Of a DNA stretch of 64,000 nt, positions 56,314-64,000 are shown piece after piece; position 1 is the first letter of the stretch; every line of letters begins with the position of its first letter. Source of the stretch: a virus; IMG/VR virus record IMGVR_UViG_3300005537_000022, positions 1-64,000 of that record, one strand, 5' to 3'. Made by a program: the position numbers and the translations under genes. The notes under the pieces are model-generated. The model was not told the origin of the DNA, did no database searches, and saw nothing but the letters and a program-made list of their open reading frames with translations.

Positions 56314-57110
56314 GCCGGGACTATCGCGCACCGGCAGCCGCCCGGGTGGGCCGGCGGGCACAGGTCGCCCGAAGGCCACTCGATCCCGGCGGGACGGGGA
56401 TCGGCGGCGGCATTGTCCAGGCACGCCTTGCAGGTCCGGGAGTCCTGTACGGCGGCCCACCGGAGCAGTCCCGCGCCGTTCGCCTGGTACCACTCCAGCG
56501 CGGCCAGGCCGCCCGCGACCGTGATCTGGGTGACGGCCAGCCCCTCGGCGTAAGCCCCGTCCGCCACGGCGGTCTCCAGCATGCCCGCGAGCTCGGACGC
56601 GGCCGTGTCCGGATCCCAGCCGGCGAGCACGCGGGAGACTACGTTCAGGTAGCCGTCCCCGATCGCCTGGGCGATGCCCGGCCCTTCCCCGCCGCCGGAG
56701 CCGCCGGCGAGCGAGGCGAGCAGCGCGGCCAGGCCGAGCGCCTCCGCCAGCCGCCTCGCCTTCGCCGTGTCTCCCGGGGTCCAGCCGGCCGTGTCCGCGT
56801 CGGCGCTGCCCGCCATCGCGGCCTGCGCCGACGTCCCGCCGATCGCCAGGGCGTCGGCGGCGATCCGCTCGGCCAGGTCCCCGGCCGGGACCGTGATCCC
56901 CTGCGACCGCAGCCAGGCGAGAGCCGCCGCGTTCCGCTCCCGCTTGCCGGGCGCGCTGCCGTCCTGATCCGGGTGGCCGGCCGTGTACGCGGAGGCGATG
57001 GCGTCCAGTTTCCCGCGCGAGAGCGCCTGCCGCGCCGCGGCGGTGACCTTCGGGGCCCACCAGGCGGCGGCGGCCAGGTCTAGCTTCCAGCCCGGCCAGT
57101 CACCAGGGCT
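56310..57110 (-). CDS. MuF-like head morphogenesis domain, expressed by -1 frameshift from the portal
   Basis: The C-terminal part has WAAVQDSRTCKACLDNAA, WPSGDLCPPAHPGGCRC, the MuF signature. MuF proteins bind the portal inside the head. The coding signal begins at the portal stop (GDWPGWKLDLAAAAWWAPKV), but the frame has no ATG, GTG or TTG there; the only upstream ATG (57236) lies 157 bases inside the Nudix region. The frame is -1 to the portal frame and a C CCA AAA heptamer (57116-57110) joins them. The result would be a portal-Nudix-MuF fusion. Confidence 0.75.
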   Translation of the reverse strand, partial: SPGDWPGWKLDLAAAAWWAPKVTAAARQALSRGKLDAIASAYTAGHPDQDGSAPGKRERNAAALAWLRSQGITVPAGDLAERIAADALAIGGTSAQAAMAGSADADTAGWTPGDTAKARRLAEALGLAALLASLAGGSGGGEGPGIAQAIGDGYLNVVSRVLAGWDPDTAASELAGMLETAVADGAYAEGLAVTQITVAGGLAALEWYQANGAGLLRWAAVQDSRTCKACLDNAAADPRPAGIEWPSGDLCPPAHPGGCRCAIVPA

Positions 57111-59443
57111 TTTGGGACGGGCATCGCCGCCTTCACCGCGACGGTCTCTTCCGGCTCGCAGCCCAGCAGCGGCAGCACGTCGCCGAGGGAGGCGGCCAGC
57201 TCTTCCCGCAGCATCGGGTTGCCGGGCAGGTCGCACGGGTCAGCCCACATGATCGCCTCGACGGCGTCGCCGTCCGGGTCGTCCGGGTTCGGCACCACGG
57301 CACCGCCGCGGACGGGGACCGCGGCCTCGGACTCGGTCGTCCACACGATGCCCCGGTAGATGCCGTCCCCGGCCGTCCACTCGCCCGTCACCGAGCCGGG
57401 AGGGGGAACGGCCCCGGTTTCCTCTGCCCATTCGCGCCATGCGGCGCGCAGCGGGGACTCATCGCCCTCGACGTGCCCGCCGGGGAACTCGATCTTGCCT
57501 CCGGCCGGGTCGCCGGGGTCGAGCGCCCGCTGGATCATCAGGACGCGGCCGGTGTCGGCGGCGAGGACCGCGAGGCCCGCGACCGCGACCTCGCCCGCGG
57601 CCTTGCGGACCGCGAGCCTTCCGTCGTCGTTGAGGTTGTGCGCCCAGACCCCTGGCACCGAGCGGAACTCGAAGTCCCGCCACTCGCCATCCTTGCGGCG
57701 GGCCTTCGCGAACCGGCGGAATGCCCGCATCTCCTTGAGGACGGCCGTGCTGCGGACCGCATCCGCGTCCTCGTCATCGTCGTCATCGCCGGCGAGGTCG
57801 TAGGAGTAGATCCCCGTCTCCGCGGTGATCCCCGCGGAGGCGTTCCCGGCCGGGGCCGCGCCCTCGCCTTCCTTGGCGACGGGCTGGCCGGGCCCGGCCT
57901 CGTCGGCCGGCGTCATCTTCGGCTGCGGGGGCGGCGCCGGTGGCATCGCGGACTCGCCGAACTCCCGCTCGGCCAGCGACATGACCTTGATCGGCGGGTT
58001 CGGCAGGACGCCCTCCGTGCCGCCGAAGACCGTCCGCGGCAGCTCCGCGCCTTCCTCGGGCAGCCCGTCCGCCGGGTCGACGTCGCCCGCGACGGCCAGC
58101 AGCGAGGAAACCGGGATGGGCCCGGCTCTCTCCGTGTAGATGAACCGGGGGATCGGCCGGGCGTCGGTCAGCCCGTAGCGCATCTCGCGGATCTCGGACG
58201 GGCCGATGACGCCCATCTTCATGTACTTGTCGTCGGCGTTCGCCTGGTCTACGCGGTCGTCCTGCTCCTCGCCGAGGTCGAACGCGAACTTGAGCGGAAG
58301 CTGCATGTCGTCTTGCAGGAAAGCGGTCAGGATGTCCTGCACGTGGTGGGCGAGCGGGAGGTCGCCGACGCGGTGCTGCACGTCGGCCTGCGACTCGCCG
58401 CTGCTGCGGTTCACGCTCTCGGTGAACCCGAGGTCGCTGGGGACCACGGAGTAGGCGGCGCACGTCTTGCGCATCAGGAACAAGCTGAACTTGTCGTCGA
58501 AGTCCTTCTCGCTGCTCCACGCGAACGACGAGCCGCCCGGGATCCACCGGATCTGGTGCTTGCCCTCCTGGTTGCCCAGCATGAAGCCGTCCCAGTATTC
58601 CTGGAACTGCTCGATCTGCTCCGGGGTCCAGCTTTCGGGGGCGCCCGCGAAGGCGGCGGGCAGGTTCCCGGCGGTGAACCGCTGGAGGAAGTAGAGCTGG
58701 AACCGGATGTCGGTGTTGGCGTTGAGGAGGATGTCCTCCAGCGGCGCCCGGCCGTAAGCCGAGTCGTCCTGCGGGTCGTACGGCTCGTAGATCAGGTCGT
58801 CGCGGGTCAGCCAGTCCCAGGCCAGCCCGTTGACGTACTGGACGTAGGCGGGGGCGGGAGAGTCCGGGGGGTCGCCCCAGTAGTCGAGCAGCGGCGCGAT
58901 CGTGGTGCCGTCGACGACCCTCAGGCCGACGCACCGGCCGGCCCGGTTCCGCATCCGGGCCAGGGTGCCGGCGTCGTAGGACAGTACGCCCCTCATCCAC
59001 TTGGCCAGCCACGGCTTGAACAGGGTCTTGCGGTCCGGCCGCTTCAGCGCGCGCATCCCGGCGGCGATGTCATCGGCGACGTCGCCGTCGTGGCCGTCGG
59101 CGGCGACGAGCTTCCAGTCCAGGCTGCGGAGGCTGGCGATCCTGTGGCGGATGCAGAGCTGGGCTACGTCGTAGGAGCCGATCAGGCCCTTGAGCGTCTC
59201 GAAGCTGACCCGTTCGTGGGTGCGCGGCCGGGTGGCCACGTTGTACTGCGGGACGTACTCCTTGGACCGCGGGGTGCGGGAGAACCCGTCGTACGGCGCG
59301 ATCGGCTCGCCTGGCGAGAACGGGGACGACGGGCCCATCTGGGCGCGTTCCTCGGCTGCCTCGATCGCGGGCGGGACGGAGCTGCCGAAGACCTTCGCGA
59401 CAGGCACCGGCGCGGCGGCGGCGGCGCGGGAACGGACGCTCAT
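57080..59443 (-). CDS. portal protein fused to a C-terminal Nudix hydrolase domain, 787 aa
   Basis: Residues about 70-470 are the portal (RHRIASLRSLDWKLVAADGH, DDLIYEPYDPQDDSAYGRAP, LEDILLNANTDIRFQLYFLQ, PSDLGFTESVNRSSGESQAD). An acidic linker (DDDDDEDAD) follows. Residues about 615-760 form a Nudix domain; the box GHVEGDESPLRAAWREWAEE-TGA (656-678) keeps every key residue of Gx5Ex7REUxEExGU, so it should be active. Nudix enzymes cut nucleoside diphosphates linked to other groups. The portal places it in the capsid interior or neck. Fusion is read through without frame breaks. Confidence 0.88.
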   Translation of the reverse strand: MSVRSRAAAAAPVPVAKVFGSSVPPAIEAAEERAQMGPSSPFSPGEPIAPYDGFSRTPRSKEYVPQYNVATRPRTHERVSFETLKGLIGSYDVAQLCIRHRIASLRSLDWKLVAADGHDGDVADDIAAGMRALKRPDRKTLFKPWLAKWMRGVLSYDAGTLARMRNRAGRCVGLRVVDGTTIAPLLDYWGDPPDSPAPAYVQYVNGLAWDWLTRDDLIYEPYDPQDDSAYGRAPLEDILLNANTDIRFQLYFLQRFTAGNLPAAFAGAPESWTPEQIEQFQEYWDGFMLGNQEGKHQIRWIPGGSSFAWSSEKDFDDKFSLFLMRKTCAAYSVVPSDLGFTESVNRSSGESQADVQHRVGDLPLAHHVQDILTAFLQDDMQLPLKFAFDLGEEQDDRVDQANADDKYMKMGVIGPSEIREMRYGLTDARPIPRFIYTERAGPIPVSSLLAVAGDVDPADGLPEEGAELPRTVFGGTEGVLPNPPIKVMSLAEREFGESAMPPAPPPQPKMTPADEAGPGQPVAKEGEGAAPAGNASAGITAETGIYSYDLAGDDDDDEDADAVRSTAVLKEMRAFRRFAKARRKDGEWRDFEFRSVPGVWAHNLNDDGRLAVRKAAGEVAVAGLAVLAADTGRVLMIQRALDPGDPAGGKIEFPGGHVEGDESPLRAAWREWAEETGAVPPPGSVTGEWTAGDGIYRGIVWTTESEAAVPVRGGAVVPNPDDPDGDAVEAIMWADPCDLPGNPMLREELAASLGDVLPLLGCEPEETVAVKAAMPVPKALVTGRAGS
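57110..57116 (-). other. -1 slippery heptamer C CCA AAA
   Basis: On the minus strand the portal frame reads GTC CCA AAA GCC; the last C plus CCAAAA makes X XXY YYZ in the correct phase. Slipping back one base continues as AGC CCT GGT GAC TGG in the MuF frame. A GAAGGCGG sequence about 12-19 bases upstream could act as an internal stimulator. Confidence 0.7.
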
Positions 59444-59498
59444 CCGGCCGACCCCCCGCGTGCCGCGTGGCGGCGGTAGGCGTTGCCGTTCGCGCCCG

Positions 59499-59759
59499 TC
59501 ACCCTGGCGGAGGCGTCCAGCCGAGCGAGACCAGCGCGTCCCGTGTCGCGTCGGTGACCTGCACCCGCGCGCCGGGGCCGAGCAGGAGCTTCAGCGCCCC
59601 CTGGTCGACCAGGCCGAGGGTGACCACGGGCACCCCGTCAGAGGCCGCGGCGACCGACCAGGAGGAGACGGACGAGAGGGGGTGGCCGTTGACCTTGACG
59701 GCGCCCGTGAACGGCCACTGCCCGTCGACCTCGAACACCGGGGGCTGGTCGTCAGCCAA
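59499..59759 (-). CDS. small late protein, 86 aa
   Basis: VFEVDGQWPFTGAVKVNGHP and a C-terminal LLLGPGARVQVTDATRDALV; beta-rich. Located between terminase and portal; overlaps the previous gene by 8 bases. Probably an accessory of the packaging or head genes. Confidence 0.6.
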   Translation of the reverse strand: MADDQPPVFEVDGQWPFTGAVKVNGHPLSSVSSWSVAAASDGVPVVTLGLVDQGALKLLLGPGARVQVTDATRDALVSLGWTPPPG

Positions 59760-60150
59760 GTCGCGCTCCAGTCATGTCGTGGCGGACCATCCCGGTGGCC
59801 GCGTCCCAGGGCGCCCCGTCCCGCGAGATCACCGCAGGCGTCAGCGGCTCCGGGGCGCGGCCGGTCCGCTCGTAGAAGTCCTGCTCGGCCCCGGCCAGCA
59901 GGCCGATGTCGCGCCGTGCCTCGTCCCGCGCGGCGCCCTCGGACGGCTGCGGGAGCCCCGCCGGGCAGATGACCCGGCCGTCGGAAGCCAGGCGGAGCGG
60001 GTAGAACCAGTCCTCCCCGGCCCAGGGCTCAAGCGGGGGCGGCAGGCCGGAGCCGCGGACGACTGCCCAGCGGCAGCCGAACAGGGTAGCGGGACGCTGT
60101 TCGGGGACCGTGCGGGCGAGGGTGACGGGGCCGGGGTCGACGGAGGGCAC
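59752..60150 (-). CDS. hypothetical protein, 132 aa
   Basis: Pro/Gly/Arg-rich start then WAGEDWFYPLRLASDGRVIC and LLAGAEQDFYERTGRAPEPL. Lies directly after the large terminase. No known motif. Confidence 0.55.
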   Translation of the reverse strand: MPSVDPGPVTLARTVPEQRPATLFGCRWAVVRGSGLPPPLEPWAGEDWFYPLRLASDGRVICPAGLPQPSEGAARDEARRDIGLLAGAEQDFYERTGRAPEPLTPAVISRDGAPWDAATGMVRHDMTGARLG

Positions 60151-60172
60151 AGGCGGTCGCCTCCTCGCCTGT

Positions 60173-61837
60173 CTACCGGCCTGTCATGCGCGCCCGCATC
60201 GCCGCGTCCCTCGCCAGCTTCCTCGCGGTCACCGGGTCGGGAGGGACTGGCGGTTCGGGTTCCGGGGCGTCCTCGGGGGCCGGGGCGCGGCGCGGGGACG
60301 GCGCGGGGTTCCCGGCTTCGGCCTCCGCGAGTTCGGCTTTTCTTTTCGCCCAGTTAATCCAGGCTTCAGCACCGCCGCCGACATTCAATAGCCAGTACCT
60401 CAATGCGTCCATGAGGTGGTCGGGGGCGCTGGAGTTCGCATCTTCAGGGTCGCCCCGGGTCGCGTGCGGGAGATTGGATAGTTCCCACCACGTCTTCGGC
60501 AGCGTCCGGAAGAAATGGATCATCGGGCAGGTTTCCCAGCCCATCCCCCGGTGCATCAGGCAGGCAGGGCCTTCGGCGAGGTAGGAGTGGACGCGCTGCC
60601 ACCCCGAGACCCTCGATCCCGGACCCTTGCCCGCAGGCGTCAGGTGGACGCCGTTGTCCGAGTAAATCCGGGAGATCGCCTTGGCATCGCCCCTGGTGGC
60701 AAACATCGCGTCGTCGCCGTACCGCGCCGCGATGTGCTCGGCCTCGCCCTCGGACGCGAGGATGCGCTTCGCCTGCTCCGCTTCGCCGACCTGGGTCTCG
60801 TAGATCTCGCGGTAAGCCCAGCATCTGCCGTCCTCGTCGACCGCGCCCCACAGCACAGCCCACGGTGCCGTGTAGCCCCAGTCAACCGAGCAGTACCGGC
60901 GCCACGAGGCGGGGAGCGTGAACGGGTCGACAGAGTGCCGGTCCCAGCGGAGCTCGGGGAACATCTGCCCGGCGAACTGGCCCCAGTCGCCGTCTCGCAT
61001 CGCCGCGCGACGGGCCGGGTCGGGGATGGCGTCCAGGCGGCGGAAGTACGCCTCGTCCAGGTGGGGGTTGTCGGTGGCCTTCGCGGGGATGAACCGCACC
61101 GTGAGGCCGTGGTCGTCAGTGACGACCTTGCGCCCGTGCTCCGTCGGGTCGATGTACCGGGCGCGGACCTCGCCGTGACCGGGGCCGCCCGGGTTGGACG
61201 TCGACCGGATGCCGATCACCGGGACGCCGTGCGCCGACCGGAGCCGCTCAAGCGCGATCACGTCAACGATCCCCGGGGCGAGCAGCGTGCGCTCGTCGAC
61301 GAACACGAGCTGGTACGCGCCGCCCTGGCGCCGGGACGCGTCGTCGAGCGTCTCCATGTAGCGCAGCCGGATCAGCGAACGGTTCGGGAAGGCGACTTCC
61401 TTCTCCGTCTTGTTCAGCCTGCCGCCGAGGGCCTCGCCCCAAGCGAACCGCTGGAACTCCGGGTAGATCGACTCCGCGAGCTCGTCATAGGAGCGGCGCA
61501 GGATCAGGACGCGGATTCCGGGGTACCGGGCACAGGCCCGCAGTGCCTCGGCGACGATCGCGGCCGTCTTGCCGCCGCCCGCCGATCCGCCGTACAGGAC
61601 GTCGTCCTCGGTCGCCGCATGGAACTGCTCTTGCGGGCACTGGCCGCAGGGCTCGGGAACAATCGCGTCGCCCCGCTTGCGGGCCGCCTGGCGCGGCAGG
61701 CAGATCGGCTCGTAGCCCAGCACCTTGAAGGCGTCTACATTGCGGAGCCGCTCTTCGTCGGCCGCGCGCTTGCGCTCGCGGAGCTCGGCGAGACGGCGGA
61801 GGGTGTCAGGCGACGCCAGGACGAGGGGTGCCGGCAT
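60173..61837 (-). CDS. terL: terminase large subunit, 554 aa
   Basis: Walker A at residues 83-91 (GGSAGGGKT), Walker B VFVDE at 178-182, and a C-terminal nuclease domain beginning YCSVDWGYTAPW (Asp 319). Together these define the packaging motor and DNA-cleaving subunit. N-terminal Cys pair CGQC at residues 64-67 is an extra. The start overlaps the small subunit by 32 bases. Confidence 0.95.
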   Translation of the reverse strand: MPAPLVLASPDTLRRLAELRERKRAADEERLRNVDAFKVLGYEPICLPRQAARKRGDAIVPEPCGQCPQEQFHAATEDDVLYGGSAGGGKTAAIVAEALRACARYPGIRVLILRRSYDELAESIYPEFQRFAWGEALGGRLNKTEKEVAFPNRSLIRLRYMETLDDASRRQGGAYQLVFVDERTLLAPGIVDVIALERLRSAHGVPVIGIRSTSNPGGPGHGEVRARYIDPTEHGRKVVTDDHGLTVRFIPAKATDNPHLDEAYFRRLDAIPDPARRAAMRDGDWGQFAGQMFPELRWDRHSVDPFTLPASWRRYCSVDWGYTAPWAVLWGAVDEDGRCWAYREIYETQVGEAEQAKRILASEGEAEHIAARYGDDAMFATRGDAKAISRIYSDNGVHLTPAGKGPGSRVSGWQRVHSYLAEGPACLMHRGMGWETCPMIHFFRTLPKTWWELSNLPHATRGDPEDANSSAPDHLMDALRYWLLNVGGGAEAWINWAKRKAELAEAEAGNPAPSPRRAPAPEDAPEPEPPVPPDPVTARKLARDAAMRARMTGR

Positions 61838-62399
61838 CCGCCTCTCCGAGTTCGGCCGCCAGCCGGGCTATCTCGGCGTTCACCACGTCATCGGTGATGA
61901 CCTCGATGCGCGACTGGGACGGCGCGTCGTAGCCGATCATCTTCGCGCGGCGCTCGACGAGGGCACGGATCTCGCGGATCGCCGCGACGGCCGGGGCGTC
62001 GTCCATGACGTCTTCGTACAGCGGGAGGGGTGCCCCGTCGCCGTCACGCAGAACCTCGCCAGTCTCGGGATCCCGCTGCCAGCCGATCTGCTTGCCGACC
62101 ACATGCCCCTGGGAAACGGTGACGTGCGGGCGGAGCATGATGTCCCATGCCTGCTCGATGAGGCGGTCGATCCGTTCGAGGTCAAGCTGCTTGGCCTGCT
62201 TGACGTCCTCGGAGGGGATGTCGGCGTAGGCGCGCATGACCGCGTCGTGGGCCTTGCCCTTGGAGGCGAAGCCGAGCTTGTCGGCGATGCGCTGGAAGCT
62301 GTAGCCGCGGGCGCGGAGGGCGGCGGCCTCGGCGTCGCGCTTCACGCTGCTGGCGGTGCGGGCGAAGCGGCCGTTGCCGCCCCGGGTTCCCGTGGTCAT
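61806..62399 (-). CDS. terS: terminase small subunit, 197 aa
   Basis: N-terminal HTH (EAAALRARGYSFQRIADKLG), a helical core (LDLERIDRLIEQAWDIML) and a C-terminal segment RIEVITDDVVNAEIARLAAE. This is the usual layout of actinophage TerS, which binds the packaging site and feeds DNA to TerL. ATG start; overlaps terL. Confidence 0.85.
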   Translation of the reverse strand: MTTGTRGGNGRFARTASSVKRDAEAAALRARGYSFQRIADKLGFASKGKAHDAVMRAYADIPSEDVKQAKQLDLERIDRLIEQAWDIMLRPHVTVSQGHVVGKQIGWQRDPETGEVLRDGDGAPLPLYEDVMDDAPAVAAIREIRALVERRAKMIGYDAPSQSRIEVITDDVVNAEIARLAAELGEADAGTPRPGVA

Positions 62400-62421
62400 G
62401 GGTTCCTCCCGTCGCCAGTGC

Positions 62422-62616
62422 TCAAGATCGCGCCCGGGACCCGGCGCCGCACGGGGCTGCCGCCGTCTTGCGCGTGATTGCCCGCGCCAGCTTCTGCGCG
62501 TGGCGGGCGGCGGAGAGCGCGTCCGGGTGGCCTGCCGTGCAGCAGGGGAAGGACTGCCCCTCGAACGGGATGATGGCGCGGTGGATGCCGTTGTCGTTTT
62601 CGACGGTGACGGTCAC
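62422..62616 (-). CDS. small hypothetical protein, 64 aa
   Basis: VTVTVENDNGIHRAIIPFEG then CCTAGHPDALSAARHAQKLA; a strand-helix protein. GTG overlaps the HTH gene stop by 4 bases. Function unknown. Confidence 0.55.
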   Translation of the reverse strand: MTVTVENDNGIHRAIIPFEGQSFPCCTAGHPDALSAARHAQKLARAITRKTAAAPCGAGSRARS

Positions 62617-62867
62617 GCGGCGGCGGTCGCCGGCCGGGGTACGGCCCGGCGTGCCCGGTACTTCGTCGCGTGGTCGGCCTTGGCGACCTCGACGGGGTCG
62701 AGCAGCACGGTCCTGCCCTCGCGCGCGGCGACCGGGAGCTTCTTCTTGGCGGCTCGCGGCCCGTAGCCGCGGCTGATCCACTGGGAGATCGTGTCCGGGG
62801 TGACGCCGCACAGCCGGGCCGCGGTGTCCCTGTCGATCAGGCCGTCGTCGCGGGTGATGGCCAGCAT
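62613..62867 (-). CDS. small HTH (MerR/excisionase-type) protein, 84 aa
   Basis: IDRDTAARLCGVTPDTISQW followed by ISRGYGPRAAKKKLPVAARE is an HTH with a basic wing. A GGGAGGTG ribosome site fixes the ATG at 62867. Upstream of terS, it could regulate the late operon or help packaging. Confidence 0.65.
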   Translation of the reverse strand: MLAITRDDGLIDRDTAARLCGVTPDTISQWISRGYGPRAAKKKLPVAAREGRTVLLDPVEVAKADHATKYRARRAVPRPATAAA

Positions 62868-62947
62868 CCGGGGCACCTCCCGGGAACTGGAAAGGCCCCG
62901 GGCCTGGCCGAAGCCTGATCCGGGGCACACGTCTCCTGGGCCTGATA

Positions 62948-62959
62948 CTGACATGTCAG
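62948..62959. promoter_or_regulatory. palindrome CTGACATGTCAG upstream of the HTH-terS genes
   Basis: A perfect 12-base palindrome within the 118-base gap 62868-62985. On the minus strand CTGACA resembles a -35 and the region holds CAGTAT-like -10 candidates, but spacing is not ideal. It could be an operator for the HTH protein. Nothing else is seen in this gap except GC-rich hairpins. Confidence 0.35.
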
Positions 62960-62985
62960 GAACGGGAGCGCAATCCGGCGCGCGG

Positions 62986-63891
62986 TCAGGCGAGGGTTTC
63001 GGGCTGCCGGCCGTCCGCCCACCGGGCGTAGCGCCTGGTCCAGTCCCGGTACCCGGCCTCGGTCATGACGTCGCCGCACTCGGCGCACACCGACCACGGA
63101 GGGTCCTGGCCGGGGTCGTCGGGCAGGTCGGCCCGGCGGAGGGCGAGCATGTCGCATTCCGGGCAGGGGACGCCGAGCAGCTCGACCGGGCGGGGCCGGG
63201 TCTCGCCGAGGGCGGCCCGTGCCATGCGGTGGAGCCAGAGGATCTCCAGTCCCGCGTCGGCGCCGCCGAGCTCGGGGCGCATGGCGGCGTAGCCGGAGCG
63301 GACGGTGCCGTCGGGGGCGGCGTCGCCGAGCATGGCGATGAGATGGTGGGCGGCGGCGCGGCGCACCGGCTCCGGCTCGAGGGCGAGCAGGGCGTCCAGG
63401 CGGGGGGACAGCACTTTCACGGCCCGGTCCACGAGCCAGCCGTCCCGGACGATCCTGCGGCCCTCGCCGTCGCGGTCGGGCAGTTCCGCGAGCGAGGCGA
63501 CGCCGGCGACGCGGTCATGCCAGGAGGCGAGGGACTCGGTGATGGCGCGCATGAGGGCCTCGGTGCCGAGGCCGAACGGGATGCGGGGGCCGAACGGGGA
63601 GCGGACCGCCGTAGTGCCCTGTCCCGGGTTCCGGAGGTCCCCGGCGAGCGCGGCGTAGTCGCGGGGCAGGGCGTCCAGGGCGGTGGCGGCCTTGCCCCGG
63701 TCGGGGTCGCAGAAGGCGCGCGGGCCGCGGAGGGGGATGCGTTCCGGCCCGTCGGGGCCGTCGGCGGTGACGGCGGACGCGCAGTGCTCCCCCAGGGCGC
63801 AGGGGCGGCCGTCCAGGGGCCTGCCGTCGCGTTCCGGATCGCCGCGGAAGCTGGTTGACGGGGGTGAATATGCCCAGGGAGGCAGTGCCAT
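62986..63891 (-). CDS. late-region hypothetical protein with C-terminal zinc ribbon, 301 aa
   Basis: Helical central part (RAAAHHLIAMLGDAAPDGTV) and a C-terminal zinc ribbon VPCPECDMLALRRADLPDDP ... CAECGDV, ending YRDWTRRYARWADG. Similar proteins stand near terminase in actinophages. CALGEHC and FCDPDRG near the N-terminus may form another metal site. Function unknown. Confidence 0.65.
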   Translation of the reverse strand: MALPPWAYSPPSTSFRGDPERDGRPLDGRPCALGEHCASAVTADGPDGPERIPLRGPRAFCDPDRGKAATALDALPRDYAALAGDLRNPGQGTTAVRSPFGPRIPFGLGTEALMRAITESLASWHDRVAGVASLAELPDRDGEGRRIVRDGWLVDRAVKVLSPRLDALLALEPEPVRRAAAHHLIAMLGDAAPDGTVRSGYAAMRPELGGADAGLEILWLHRMARAALGETRPRPVELLGVPCPECDMLALRRADLPDDPGQDPPWSVCAECGDVMTEAGYRDWTRRYARWADGRQPETLA

Positions 63892-63942
63892 GCGCCCATG
63901 ATCACCTACCGGGGCATGCGGGGCGAACGAGGCGCGCGGGTC

Positions 63943-64000
63943 CTATCCCGTCTCGCCGAGTGAGCGCTTCAGGAACTGCTTCTTGTGCTCCTGTCCCCAC
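63943..64000 (-). CDS. C-terminal end of a leftward gene (partial)
   Basis: The last 58 bases read on the minus strand as WGQEHKKQFLKRSLGETG and a TAG stop. Basic and helical. The rest lies outside the window; function cannot be judged. Confidence 0.45.
   Translation of the reverse strand, partial: WGQEHKKQFLKRSLGETG

Noticed and set aside
57110-57236. ATG 57236 as the MuF start
   Set aside because: The 42 codons after it are an out-of-frame reading of the Nudix C-terminus (Arg/Gly/Ala-rich), and no ribosome site is evident; frameshift entry explains the data better.
1-64000. CRISPR array, rRNA genes, transposase or insertion sequence
   Set aside because: No regularly spaced repeats of CRISPR length, no rRNA-like stretch and no transposase motif were seen; short tandem repeats found (18 bp, 10 bp) are operator- or att-like.

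Overview
The window looks like 64 kb of a temperate siphovirus of a high-GC actinomycete. GC content is very high. GTG starts and 4-base start/stop overlaps are pervasive. Families familiar from actinobacteriophages recur (DUF6221-, DUF6283- and DUF4262-like proteins, DnaJ-like, HAD, MuF, XkdF). The attachment-site region carries the 3' part of an actinobacterial-type tRNA-Ser(GCU). Both candidate integrase arm sites are still together around that tRNA remnant, so this reads as attP of an unintegrated (virion, circular or viral-contig) genome rather than a prophage end. Both window ends are open: a partial gene runs off the right edge.

Layout. (1) 26-15457, rightward: about 37 small, tightly overlapping accessory genes. 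They include two von Willebrand A (vWA) proteins at the two ends, a RyR-domain protein, a SWIM zinc-finger protein, a HAD phosphatase-like protein, a DnaJ-like protein and many small Cys-pair proteins. One small leftward helix-turn-helix (HTH) gene (4284-4493) faces a three-unit 18-bp operator array. (2) 15467-18453, integration and immunity: a possible FxSxx-COOH RiPP precursor, attP, a tyrosine integrase, an XRE-type repressor, a divergent operator region and an excisionase-like gene. (3) 18450-22147: a chain of genes coupled by 4-base overlaps to the excisionase-like gene. It encodes a GIY-YIG nuclease, a processive GT2 polysaccharide synthase, a GH26-like lipoprotein and two membrane proteins. 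(4) 22215-23791: a few small genes and strong hairpins where the two transcription directions meet. (5) 63891-23785, leftward late region: HTH, TerS, TerL, portal fused to Nudix, MuF, XkdF-like protease, scaffold, major capsid protein, connectors, tail tube, tail-assembly chaperones, tape measure, baseplate and receptor-binding proteins, membrane/lysis genes with a PLD enzyme and a nucleotidyltransferase-like protein, endolysin, and a long tail fibre.

Most notable: the portal is fused to an intact Nudix domain, and its frame appears joined to MuF by a canonical -1 slippery heptamer, predicting a portal-Nudix-MuF polyprotein. Six rightward gene islands sit inside or against the leftward late region. 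The first gene of each has an A-and-T-anchored -10-like hexamer placed so that transcription would start at, or one base before, the start codon. This suggests leaderless, independently expressed morons. The glycan synthase/hydrolase operon tied to the excisionase-like gene, the FxSxx peptide beside attP and the 18-bp operator array are further candidates for undescribed biology. All functional statements come from reading motifs; no database search was possible.
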